Shown here: in pieces, positions 8,441 through 15,741 of the stretch
How positions within the stretch are numbered: the stretch's first letter is position 1
Layout of the letters: each line of letters begins with the position of its first letter
Source: Actinomycetota bacterium
GTDB lineage: Bacteria; Actinomycetota; Acidimicrobiia; Acidimicrobiales; Microtrichaceae
Length of the DNA stretch: 34,841 bases
Assembly (NCBI GenBank): GCA_963169245.1
Contig: CAUJEC010000036.1
Coordinates: 1-34,841 of the forward strand
Reading direction: 5' to 3'
Made by a program: the position numbers and the translations under genes
Notes under the pieces: model-generated
Databases searched by the model: none
What the model saw: only the letters and a program-made list of their open reading frames with translations
What the model was told of the DNA's origin: nothing

Positions 8441-8830
8441 TCAGGCAGCCGCGCGGTGACGCCGGCCGAGCACCACGGCCGTGGCAACGCCGGCCACCGA
8501 GGAAACCGCTGCAGCTGATCCACCGGCTACTGCGGCGACCCGCCCCCACATGACTCGACCGCGGTCGCCATCGAGAAGACTGGAGACACGGCGCTGCGAG
8601 TCGACCAGAACGTCGCCTATCGGTTCAAGTCCGAACCCGACCAACTTGCCGTCGCGCACATGACCGAACAACCCGCCCGGCATCTCCACCGCAACGTCGT
8701 CGTGGCGTCGGAAGACACCGTTGGCAGACTTGGCAGCGTCAAGAGCCGCCTTCACCGTGCGTTCAAGGGTGGCTCCCGTAGTGGAAATAGTCTCCGAGAT
8801 CGCTTCTGTGATCGAGTTCGCCTTAACCAT
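8441..8830 (-). CDS. Small hypothetical protein with C-terminal hydrophobic segment
   Basis: 129 aa, no family recognised. An excellent ribosome site (AGGAGG, 5 nt before ATG 8830) decides the start. The frame opens further upstream but without a better signal. The N-terminal half is helical and Thr/Ala-rich (NSITEAISETISTTGATLE, RTVKAALDAAKSANGVFRR). A middle part (MPGGLFGHVRDGKLVGFGL) is Gly-rich. The end has a small-residue hydrophobic stretch (VAAVAGGSAAAVSSVAGVAT) followed by a basic tail (LGRRHRAAA), consistent with a single membrane segment. It lies 57 bp upstream of the OYE gene on the same strand and could be the first gene of that operon or an independent unit. Confidence 0.7.
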   Translation of the reverse strand: MVKANSITEAISETISTTGATLERTVKAALDAAKSANGVFRRHDDVAVEMPGGLFGHVRDGKLVGFGLEPIGDVLVDSQRRVSSLLDGDRGRVMWGRVAAVAGGSAAAVSSVAGVATAVVLGRRHRAAA

Positions 8831-8981
8831 GATTCCTCCTGGAATACGAGGTTGCCCTTTTTGAGGTGTGCTTTTGGATCTGCCACCTATGGCCACCGAA
8901 TCCGACACCAGTTCCACACCGCCGAGATAATTGGGAGACCCTCGACAGCGGACACTGATGGCAGTGAATCAGCTTCAGTTC

Positions 8982-9009
8982 AATGTAGCCACTTCTGGGA
9001 AGTTTTCAA
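8982..9009 (-). promoter_or_regulatory. Candidate sigma-70 promoter
   Basis: On the minus strand TTGAAA (9009-9004) and TACATT (8987-8982) are separated by 16 bp, close to the housekeeping consensus. The spacer contains a perfect 5-3-5 inverted repeat (ACTTC-CCA-GAAGT). Transcription would begin near 8975, giving a leader of about 145 nt before the gene at 8830, and might continue into the mycofactocin/ETF operon. Confidence 0.5.
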
Positions 9010-9030
9010 CAGGGTGCAATTACCCAAGGG

Positions 9031-9046
9031 GCGCAGTCGCCTGCGC
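9031..9046 (-). terminator. Possible terminator hairpin after thioesterase gene
   Basis: On the minus strand GCGCAG-GCGA-CTGCGC is a 6-bp GC-rich stem with a GNRA tetraloop, 26 bp after the thioesterase stop. No U-tract follows, so it may instead be a processing or stability hairpin. Confidence 0.35.
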
Positions 9047-9072
9047 GCAGCGAATATTCAGTGTTGCGAGAT

Positions 9073-9987
9073 TCAGCCAATGCGATCCAGATACAGCGAT
9101 TGCATCCCAACGCCACACCTACCAGAGCGGTCCCATAGCAGCGCCTGTGACATCCCAATGCCCGTGTCAGAGGTTCGAGTCTCTGCGTGGCTGCATATCC
9201 ACTCACCTTCTGGCTCGCGCCAGAGGCTCACCGTCAGGTCGGGGTTGATAAACATGGATGCGCCGTCAAAGGGAGCAACCGATGACAGACCGTTGGTGAA
9301 GTCGGAGAAAGCAGCAGCGGTCTGCCAACCAGTCGGCACCTCTCCCCCTACCACCGGGACACGCAGGCGCATCCAGTCCATCGATGGGCCGGCTTCATTG
9401 AAAGCACCGAAAACGAACCGGTGCTCAACTGCGTTGGCGTGAAAGGTGACATCGGCAGCACCCGGCCAATGTGGAATCGGGGTCGACTCGTCGGGGAAAT
9501 CGGGGACGTGATCTATGGCCCCGTCGGGGAATCGAAGATCGACCTTCCGTATCCGCTGCGCACGCGCCGCTGCGAGGACCCGTGAGCCTTCCTCACCATC
9601 GGCGGTTCGGAGGGTCATCTGAATCGTGGAGACCTTCTTACCCGATCGGAGTAGCTCGCTCTCGATTACCAGCGGAACAAACGGCACGGGTCCGAACAGT
9701 TCGACAGTGAGACGGGAGAGCCGCACATCAACAGGGGCCGGCACTCGCTCAGCCGCACGTACGAAAAGCGCTGCGATGGGTCCACCGTGTAGCGAGTCGG
9801 GCGACCACGGCCCACGCGAGTAAGCAGTGGGAATCCAGACCTCTTTGCCATTTGGGCCAGTCGGGCCGGCAACGAAGAGCGCCTGGACCTCGGATGGCCG
9901 ATCCGTCGCCTGTCCCGTGATCATGACGCCGGCACCCGGCACGGTCTCGTGTGGCTTGATCCGCCCCGGCACGATCCCGTCTGGCAT
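9073..9987 (-). CDS. Acyl-CoA thioesterase-like double hot-dog protein
   Basis: About 304 aa (283 aa if translation starts at the ATG at 9924). It resembles the TesB-like/4HBT_3 thioesterase superfamily, which hydrolyses acyl-CoA. Seen: SRGPWSPDSLHGGPIAALFVR, the typical N-terminal hot-dog helix with HGGP; RLSRLTVELFGPVPFVPLVI; a second half with GPSMDWMRLRVPVVGGE, FSDFTNGLSSV and DGASMFINPDLTVSLWREP; and a C-terminal ATRTSDTGIGMSQALLWD-like strand and helix. It directly follows the acyl-CoA synthetase (13 bp gap), which fits a shared role in acyl-CoA metabolism. The first 21 residues are encoded by degenerate repeats around GATCCCGT, so the 9924 start is quite possible. Neither start has a clear ribosome site. 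Confidence 0.8.
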   Translation of the reverse strand: MPDGIVPGRIKPHETVPGAGVMITGQATDRPSEVQALFVAGPTGPNGKEVWIPTAYSRGPWSPDSLHGGPIAALFVRAAERVPAPVDVRLSRLTVELFGPVPFVPLVIESELLRSGKKVSTIQMTLRTADGEEGSRVLAAARAQRIRKVDLRFPDGAIDHVPDFPDESTPIPHWPGAADVTFHANAVEHRFVFGAFNEAGPSMDWMRLRVPVVGGEVPTGWQTAAAFSDFTNGLSSVAPFDGASMFINPDLTVSLWREPEGEWICSHAETRTSDTGIGMSQALLWDRSGRCGVGMQSLYLDRIG

Positions 9988-10000
9988 GATCCCGTGAGCA

Positions 10001-11569
10001 TCACGATCCCCTGGAGGGCTCGATCACATCCAGGAACACCGGGATCAGCTTGTCGCGCTGAACCTTGCGAGTCCCGGTCCGGGGAAGGTCCTCCACAACG
10101 AGAATGTGTTTGGGTGACTTGTACTGCGCAAGGCGTACAGAGGCCCAGAGCGACAGATCTTCGACTGTGGTCTTTGATCCCTTCTTGAGGATCACCGCTG
10201 CGGCCACGGCCTCACCGAGTTTCTCGTCGGGTATTCCGACAACAGCTGCCTCGAGCACGTCGGGGTGGGACTCGAGGGTCTCCTCGATCTCGAGGGGATA
10301 GACCGAGAATCCTCCCGACTTGATGACCGCCTTGGCTCGGCCTTGGAACAACACGGTCCGGAACGGGCCGCTGCGCACCATGTCGCCTGTACGCAACCAG
10401 CCATCATCGGTCAGCACCTCGCTGCTGGCCTTGTCGTCACCCCAGTAGCCCTTGAGCACGCCGGGACCCTTGATCAGGAGTTGGCCTACCTGACCCGGGA
10501 AGACTCGTCTGCCCTCATCATCGACAACCTTCATCCGCCAGCCCGGGAAGGTGACGCCGAGCGAATCGCCCAGACCCACCGGAATCATCGGCGGCGAGAG
10601 CTTTGCCGCGACACCTCCGCCGACCTCGACCATGCCGTATCCCTCGGCAAACGCGGCCTCACCCAGGCTTCCGATACCGGGCACGGTCATCGTCGCTCCC
10701 ATCGACTTGAACTTCCGCGCCAGGTCGGTCGGCATCACATCAGCACCACTGATCCAGATTCGAACCGAGCGCAGATCACGCTTCTCAGCACCGACGGCGT
10801 CCATCATCCGATACATGGCCGGAACACCGATGAACGCTGAACTCCGCCGATACTCAATCGCCTGAAGAACCCGAGTGGGAGAGAAACGTTGCATGAAATA
10901 GACACGGACCCCCGCTAGCGCAGCCGACATGAGCGCTGCGAAACCCATGATGTGGGCGACCGGAAGCGCCATGACTATCTCGTCGTCTCGGAAGCCGAGG
11001 GGCCATGCCGCGGCGGTGGACACCTGGCCAACCAGTGACCTGTGGGTGAGCGCAGCGCCCTTGGGCTTACCGGTCGTACCGGAGGTGTAGAACAGGGCGG
11101 CGACGTCGTCTGGTTTGGGGGTTGCTATCTGGGTGGCCTTGCTGCGCCGACGACGACCGTTGCTCTTGACCTCATCTGTCAACTCGCCGGGATCACGAAT
11201 CACAAGGGATGCGCCGGAGTCCTTGATGACGTGCTTGATCTCACCATCAGTCATCTGTGAGTTGACCGGTGCCGGAATCCCGCCGGCAGCCGACACGGCC
11301 AGACACAGCAGGAACTGATCCACCCCGTTGGGTGTGGCGAGAACGACCGGCGACCCGGCACTGATGAGCGGACGAATGCGACGTGACCACAGAATCACCA
11401 ATTCAGAAGCCGACAGGTACGTGAGTGTCCGGGTTGCGCCGTACTCGTTCTCCTCGGTAACGAAGACGTGCTCGCCATGCATGTCAGCGAGTCGCATCAT
11501 CAGTTCGGCGAGTGTGCCATCCCGCTTGATGGCCAGATCCAGTCGGCCGATGAGAGCTTTGGTGATCAT
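10001..11569 (-). CDS. AMP-dependent acyl-CoA synthetase (class I adenylate-forming enzyme)
   Basis: 522 aa. Activates a carboxylic acid with ATP to an acyl-adenylate and then to the CoA thioester. Seen: the P-loop YTSGTTGKPKG (161-171); a central GADVMPTDLARKF region; the A5-type motif area AEGYGMVEVGGG; GQLLIKGPGVLKGYW; the hinge motif DGWLRTGDMV; and the C-terminal lid with IKSGGFSVYPLEIEETL, AAVVGIPDEKLGE and LPRTGTRKVQRDKL, where the Lys is in the expected catalytic position. The acid substrate cannot be read from the sequence. A GGGAG lies upstream of the ATG (spacing about 11). The gene begins 34 bp after pcrA and precedes the thioesterase-like gene, so the three are probably co-transcribed. 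Confidence 0.9.
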   Translation of the reverse strand: MITKALIGRLDLAIKRDGTLAELMMRLADMHGEHVFVTEENEYGATRTLTYLSASELVILWSRRIRPLISAGSPVVLATPNGVDQFLLCLAVSAAGGIPAPVNSQMTDGEIKHVIKDSGASLVIRDPGELTDEVKSNGRRRRSKATQIATPKPDDVAALFYTSGTTGKPKGAALTHRSLVGQVSTAAAWPLGFRDDEIVMALPVAHIMGFAALMSAALAGVRVYFMQRFSPTRVLQAIEYRRSSAFIGVPAMYRMMDAVGAEKRDLRSVRIWISGADVMPTDLARKFKSMGATMTVPGIGSLGEAAFAEGYGMVEVGGGVAAKLSPPMIPVGLGDSLGVTFPGWRMKVVDDEGRRVFPGQVGQLLIKGPGVLKGYWGDDKASSEVLTDDGWLRTGDMVRSGPFRTVLFQGRAKAVIKSGGFSVYPLEIEETLESHPDVLEAAVVGIPDEKLGEAVAAAVILKKGSKTTVEDLSLWASVRLAQYKSPKHILVVEDLPRTGTRKVQRDKLIPVFLDVIEPSRGS

Positions 11570-11603
11570 TGGGTTGAGGTCTCCCTTGCGTGTGTGACGC
11601 GTT

Positions 11604-13859
11604 TCAGTTCTCGCCCGGTTTTTCGAGTGGCGCCCACGCCAGCAGGAGCCGCTTCTCCCCCACCGTAGTGAAGTTCACCACCGCCTCGGACTTGTCGCCG
11701 GTACCTTCGACGTGAAGTACGACACCATCACCCCAGACGTTGTGTCGGACGTCGTCACCAACCTTGAATCGACCTTCCTGGACGCGGTTGGGTTGCCGGG
11801 GCTGTGGCCGGGGGGTCGGGGGCGCGTCATCGTTGGTCCAAGCCGTTGAGGACCAGTCGCGACGTCTCCTCACAGTCTCCCGATCGAATCGGCCGTCTCC
11901 ACCGCTACGCACCGAACGCGTGCCACGCCCACGGCTAGCCGTCGAGTCCTCCACGAGCGACTCGGGAATCTCGTTGAAGAACCTGCTCGGAGCGTTGTAC
12001 TGGGTGCCGCCGTAGAGGTTCCGCTGCCAGGCGTGGGTCAGATAGAGACGCTCCCTGGCCCGAGTGATGCCGACGTAGCAGAGCCTTCGTTCCTCTTCGA
12101 GTTCCCGAGGCTCGGTGAGCGCCCGCATATGGGGGAACACCGACTCCTCCAACCCGGCCATGAAAACGACCGGGAACTCGAGTCCCTTTGCCGCGTGAAA
12201 TGTCATGAGGACGACGCCGGTCTCGGATGGGTCATCTGGGTCCGGCAGCTGATCGGTGTCGGCCACGAGCGCGACGTGTTCGAGGAAGTCTGCGACGTTG
12301 TCGTGTTCGCTGGCCATACCCACGAGTTCCGCCAGGTTCTCGAGTCGGGAGTCGTTCTCGACGGACCGGTCGGCCTCCAACTCGGCGCTGTAGCCGGAGC
12401 GTTCGAGGATGGACTCGAGCGCTTTGGCCGGCCCGTCGGCGAGTTCGTCGGCCACCGCGTCGATTATCGACAGGAACGCCTCGATTCCACGGGCGGAGCG
12501 GGGCGATACCCCAGCGTCATCCCAACGTCGCAGACCCTCGACAAAGGTGAGCCCGCGGGCGCGTGCATACGCGTCGATTCTCCCCACGGTCTGGTCCCCC
12601 ACCCCGCGTTTGGGGACGTTGATCACGCGCTTGACGTTGACCTCGTCGCTGGGGTTCACCACCGAACGCAGATACGCCATCGCGTCCTTGACCTCTTTGC
12701 GTTCGAAGAACCGGGTTCCACCTACCACCCGATACTGGATACCGGCTCGCAGAAGTTGCTCCTCGATTACACGGCTCTGTGCGTTGGTTCTGTAGAAGAT
12801 CGCCATGTCGGACCATCGTTTGTCTCCACCGTCGTGGAGTCTGGCCATCTCGCGACAGATCCACTGGGCTTCGTCGTCACCGTCCTCTGCGAAAAAGCGG
12901 GTGATCAGGTCACCATTACCCTCATCGGTCCAGAGTTCCTTGGGTTTTCGTGACGAGTTGTTGGAGATGACGGCGTTGGCCGCGTCGAGGATGGTCTGGG
13001 TCGAGCGGTAGTTCTGCTCGAGGACAACGACCGTCGCGTCCGGGAACGCGGACTCGAAGTCCAAGATGTTGCGCATGTCAGCACCCCGGAACGCGTAGAT
13101 CGACTGGTCGGTGTCGCCGACGACACAAACGTTGCGGTGCTTCTCCCCGAGCATCATGACGAGGTCGTTCTGGACGACGTTGGTGTCCTGATACTCGTCG
13201 ACGAGAACGTGTTGGAAGCGGTCCTGATAGTGCTCAAGGATGCTTGCGTCCACACGGAACAGTTCGACGGTGAGAGCGAGCAGATCATCGAAGTCCATCG
13301 CTCCGGCTGCCTTGAGACGCCGTTGGTACTCGTCGTAGACCTCGGCGATCTTGCGTTCATGGAGTGTCGATGCTCGCTCGGCGTAGTCGAAGGAATCGAC
13401 ACCGTCGTTCTTCGCAGCTGAGATGGTCGCGTGAACCGAGCGGGGAACGAACTGCTTGGGGTTCATGTTGAGGTCTCGGATGACGTATCCGGTCAACCGG
13501 ACGGCGTCGGCCTGGTCATAGATGGTGAAGGTCTTCGGATAGCCGAGCACATCCGCATGGGAACGAAGGATCCGGACACATGCCGAGTGGAACGTCGAGA
13601 TCCACATCTTCATGGCCACAGACCCAATGAGACGCGCGACACGTTCCTTCATCTCGTTGGCGGCCTTGTTGGTGAAGGTGATCGCCAGGATGTTGTAGGG
13701 AGAAACGCCGCGTTCCTCGATGAGGTACGCGATGCGGTGCGTCAGCACGCGGGTCTTGCCCGAGCCGGCCCCGGCCACAACGAGAAGTGGGCCGCCTGGA
13801 TGGATGACGGCTTCCATCTGGGCGGGGTTGAGACCCGACAGGAGCTCATCGGCGGACAT
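11604..13859 (-). CDS. pcrA: ATP-dependent 3'-5' DNA helicase PcrA/UvrD
   Basis: 751 aa superfamily 1A helicase used in nucleotide-excision repair and in clearing replication and transcription conflicts. Motifs in order: Q-motif LNPAQMEAV; Walker A VVAGAGSGKTRVLTHR; Ia AITFTNKAANEMKERV; II DEYQDTNVVQ; III VVGDTDQSIYAFRGAD; IV LEQNYRSTQTIL; V VLMTFHAAKGLEFPVVF; VI RRLCYVGITRARERLYL. A linker rich in Arg and Pro (about 665-700) leads to a C-terminal Tudor-like domain (FKVGDDVRHNVWGDGVVLHV), known in PcrA to bind RNA polymerase. The start ATG is 38 bp from the nearest intergenic repeat. First gene of the minus-strand run pcrA, acyl-CoA synthetase, thioesterase. Confidence 0.97.
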   Translation of the reverse strand: MSADELLSGLNPAQMEAVIHPGGPLLVVAGAGSGKTRVLTHRIAYLIEERGVSPYNILAITFTNKAANEMKERVARLIGSVAMKMWISTFHSACVRILRSHADVLGYPKTFTIYDQADAVRLTGYVIRDLNMNPKQFVPRSVHATISAAKNDGVDSFDYAERASTLHERKIAEVYDEYQRRLKAAGAMDFDDLLALTVELFRVDASILEHYQDRFQHVLVDEYQDTNVVQNDLVMMLGEKHRNVCVVGDTDQSIYAFRGADMRNILDFESAFPDATVVVLEQNYRSTQTILDAANAVISNNSSRKPKELWTDEGNGDLITRFFAEDGDDEAQWICREMARLHDGGDKRWSDMAIFYRTNAQSRVIEEQLLRAGIQYRVVGGTRFFERKEVKDAMAYLRSVVNPSDEVNVKRVINVPKRGVGDQTVGRIDAYARARGLTFVEGLRRWDDAGVSPRSARGIEAFLSIIDAVADELADGPAKALESILERSGYSAELEADRSVENDSRLENLAELVGMASEHDNVADFLEHVALVADTDQLPDPDDPSETGVVLMTFHAAKGLEFPVVFMAGLEESVFPHMRALTEPRELEEERRLCYVGITRARERLYLTHAWQRNLYGGTQYNAPSRFFNEIPESLVEDSTASRGRGTRSVRSGGDGRFDRETVRRRRDWSSTAWTNDDAPPTPRPQPRQPNRVQEGRFKVGDDVRHNVWGDGVVLHVEGTGDKSEAVVNFTTVGEKRLLLAWAPLEKPGEN

Positions 13860-13896
13860 GGACCAAGGTTAGTTGCATGCTCCGACAGGCTCTTTT

Positions 13897-13968
13897 TCGG
13901 GCTGTGGACCACACTCGGGATGTGGTCCACATTCGGGCTGTGGACCAAATTCGGGATGTGGACCGCCC
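13897..13968. repeat. Four tandem 18-bp repeats upstream of pcrA
   Basis: Four consecutive 18-bp units (13897, 13915, 13933, 13951) of the form TCGGGMTGTGGWCCAMAY. On the plus strand each would read Ser-Gly-Cys-Gly-Pro-His/Asn/Pro. Most differences fall at the same phase of the triplet (ggc/gga, gga/ggt, cac/cat). Unit 2 contains the perfect palindrome ATGTGGTCCACAT. Function unknown. Confidence 0.9.
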
Positions 13969-13995
13969 CACAACCTGCGCTGGACCGCCCCACAA
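13959..13995. repeat. 15-bp direct repeat pair
   Basis: TGGACCGCCCCACAA occurs exactly at 13959-13973 and 13981-13995, period 22. The first copy overlaps the last 18-bp unit, so the two repeat systems are nested. Confidence 0.9.
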
Positions 13996-14001
13996 ACGCT
14001 A

Positions 14002-14046
14002 GTTGGTTGTTGTAATCGCGACCTGTCCGCGATTACAACAACCAAC
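14002..14046. repeat. Perfect 19-bp inverted repeat (7-nt loop)
   Basis: The left arm at 14002-14020 (GTTGGTTGTTGTAATCGCG) is exactly complementary to 14028-14046, with loop ACCTGTC. It lies between divergent genes, so it cannot serve as the terminator of either one. No U-run follows on either strand. It may be an operator, a cruciform or a remnant of a small mobile or REP-like element. Confidence 0.9.
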
Positions 14047-14063
14047 CAGCGGACCAACCAGCG
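14041..14063. repeat. 11-bp direct repeat pair
   Basis: ACCAACCAGCG occurs at 14041-14051 and 14053-14063. The first copy overlaps the right arm of the large hairpin, so part of the arm has been duplicated next to it. Confidence 0.85.
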
Positions 14064-14115
14064 CGGCGCCAGCGGGGCCACGGGGCCAGCCCTGATAGAG
14101 CGGCCCGACTTTGCA

Positions 14116-14127
14116 CCTCATATGAGG
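14116..14127. promoter_or_regulatory. 12-bp palindrome, possible operator
   Basis: CCTCATATGAGG is a perfect palindrome 16 bp before the GTG start of the SMP-30-like gene, a position suited to a repressor site. No regulator gene is adjacent, so the assignment is speculative. Confidence 0.35.
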
Positions 14128-14143
14128 CGTCAACGGAGCTACG

Positions 14144-15076
14144 GTGCGATTCATGGTGGATCAAGCGAAACTCCCTACCGAATACCGGATCGCGGCGACC
14201 GGACTGCAGTTCCCTGAGGGTCCTGTGCCGATGAATGACGGATCGGTTCTCGTGGTCGAGATCCCACGAGGTACCCTCACCCGAGTTTCCGCCTCAGGAG
14301 AGCTCGACGTCGTCGCTGAATGCGGCGGTGGCCCCAACGGTTGCGCCATCGGCCCGGATGGCAAGGCCTACATCGCCAACAACGGGGGCTCGTTCAGTTG
14401 GATCGACCTCGGCGGGCTGACCCTCCCCGGACCGCTTCCGGACACATGGGTGAATGGCACCATTCAACGGGTCGACATCGACACAGGCGAGGTCGAGACG
14501 CTCTACGACTCCTGTGATGGGCGGCAGCTCCGAGCCCCGAACGATCTGGTCTTCGATGATCACGGCGGCTTCTGGTTCACCGATCACGGCGTACGTGAGG
14601 AGCGATCGAGTGACCGCAGCGGTGTCTTCTACGCGAAGGCAGACGGGTCCGAGATCCGCGAGGTCATCTTCCCCCTCGACGCCCCCAACGGCGTGGGACT
14701 CTCACCCTTGGGGGACAAGGTCTACGTTGCCGAGACATACACCGGCAGAGTGTGGTCCTGGGATGTGCACACACCCGGAACCGCCGAGGGGTCAGGACTG
14801 CTCGAGCCCCACGGCAATCTGCTCACCGGCCTGCCGGACCTGCAATACCTGGACTCACTCGCTGTGGACGCTGAGGGCAACGTCTGTGTCGGAACCCTGA
14901 TCAACGGCGGCATCACTGTCATCTCAGCTGACGGCGGATCTGTCGGCCACGTCGGGATCGACGACCTCCTCGTGACCAATATCGCGTTCCGACGGGAGGA
15001 GGGCACCTCGGCGAGCACTGCCTACATCACGTCGTCGGGTACTGGGCGTCTGCTGACGATGGACTGGTTCTGCTGA
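14144..15076 (+). CDS. SMP-30/gluconolactonase/LRE-like family beta-propeller hydrolase
   Basis: About 310 aa, cytoplasmic (no signal peptide). The family contains Ca2+/metal-dependent lactonases and related hydrolases with a six-bladed propeller. Seen: GLQFPEGPVPMNDGSVLVVE, with the conserved metal-binding Glu in the FPEGP motif; NGCAIGPDGKAYIANNGG; RAPNDLVFDDHGGFWFTDHG, with the NDL metal ligand and FTD motifs; DAPNGVGLSPLGDKVYVAET (PNG motif); and YLDSLAVDAEGNVCVGTL with the late Asp. All four classical metal positions (E, N, N, D) appear present. GGAG lies 5 nt upstream of a GTG at 14144. An ATG at 14153 is an alternative. Substrate unknown. Confidence 0.88.
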   Translation: MRFMVDQAKLPTEYRIAATGLQFPEGPVPMNDGSVLVVEIPRGTLTRVSASGELDVVAECGGGPNGCAIGPDGKAYIANNGGSFSWIDLGGLTLPGPLPDTWVNGTIQRVDIDTGEVETLYDSCDGRQLRAPNDLVFDDHGGFWFTDHGVREERSSDRSGVFYAKADGSEIREVIFPLDAPNGVGLSPLGDKVYVAETYTGRVWSWDVHTPGTAEGSGLLEPHGNLLTGLPDLQYLDSLAVDAEGNVCVGTLINGGITVISADGGSVGHVGIDDLLVTNIAFRREEGTSASTAYITSSGTGRLLTMDWFC

Positions 15077-15136
15077 GGCCGAGCCACGCTCAAGCCACGT
15101 TTGGGCGCGCTCCGGTAGAAGGGCGCGGATCCCGGG

Positions 15137-15142
15137 TATAGA
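15137..15142 (+). promoter_or_regulatory. Candidate -10 box for AhpD-like gene
   Basis: TATAGA lies 36 bp before the ATG at 15179, in the 100-bp gap after the SMP-30-like gene. No good -35 element is visible at 16-18 bp, so this is only a weak call. Confidence 0.3.
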
Positions 15143-15178
15143 ACTGTCACGGGCTCTACGAGACAACAGGAGAATCCG

Positions 15179-15661
15179 ATGACAACCCACAACACTGGCG
15201 AGTTCGTCAACGTCTATGACGCGTTCCCAGAGGCGAACAAGGCCGTTCTGGCTCTTGAGATGGCATGCGCGAACGGTCCACTCGACCCGTTCATCTTCGA
15301 ACTGGTCAAGATGCGTGCATCACAGATCAATGGATGCGCCTACTGCATCGATATGCACCACAAGGACGCCCGGGCAATGGGTGAGACCGAGGAACGGCTC
15401 TACATGCTGCCCGCATGGCGCGAGGCAACGGTCTACACCGAAGCGGAACGTGCTGCACTTGCGCTCACCGAGGCTGTCACGCTGATCTCAGCGGGCCACG
15501 TTCCAACGGATGTCGAGGCGGATGCTCGGCGGTGCTTCGACGACGAGACATACGCCAACCTGCTCTTCACCATCGCTGCGATCAACGTCTGGAACCGACT
15601 CGCGATCACCTGTCATTCACAGCCTGGGCACTACAGGTCTCATAAGACACCGCTGCGCTGA
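15179..15661 (+). CDS. Carboxymuconolactone decarboxylase / AhpD-like alkylhydroperoxidase-family protein
   Basis: 160 aa all-helical protein. The family signature is ELVKMRASQINGCAYCIDMH, with the CxxC pair and a His three residues later, as in AhpD-type peroxidases. EAERAALALTEAVTLISAG and YANLLFTIAAINVWNRLAI follow, typical of this fold. Members of this family with CxxC act as thiol-dependent peroxide reductases or have unknown function. The actual activity is not determined. AGGAG 7 nt upstream of the ATG decides the start. It follows the SMP-30-like gene by 102 bp on the same strand and ends facing the beta-propeller gene. Confidence 0.9.
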   Translation: MTTHNTGEFVNVYDAFPEANKAVLALEMACANGPLDPFIFELVKMRASQINGCAYCIDMHHKDARAMGETEERLYMLPAWREATVYTEAERAALALTEAVTLISAGHVPTDVEADARRCFDDETYANLLFTIAAINVWNRLAITCHSQPGHYRSHKTPLR

Positions 15662-15741
15662 TTGCACCCGACGGATTGCCGCCGCGCTGATTGAGCGCTG
15701 GGGTTGGCACAAGACTGACTGGCACTGCGCTGTGTGAGCCG

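Noticed and set aside
9163-9190. A tRNA T-arm-like sequence (CAGAGGTTCGAGTCTCTG)
   Set aside because: No acceptor stem, anticodon arm or D-arm at the required distances, and it lies inside the thioesterase-like coding region.
13915-13932. ATGTGGTCCACAT as a DnaA or LexA site for pcrA
   Set aside because: TGTGGTCCACA does not match the DnaA box (TTATCCACA) or the actinobacterial LexA consensus. It is part of the 18-bp repeat.
13869-14217. Small frames on both strands through the repeat block upstream of pcrA
   Set aside because: They run through a perfect 19-bp-arm hairpin and use non-ATG starts. Kept only as a low-interest finding, not as genes.
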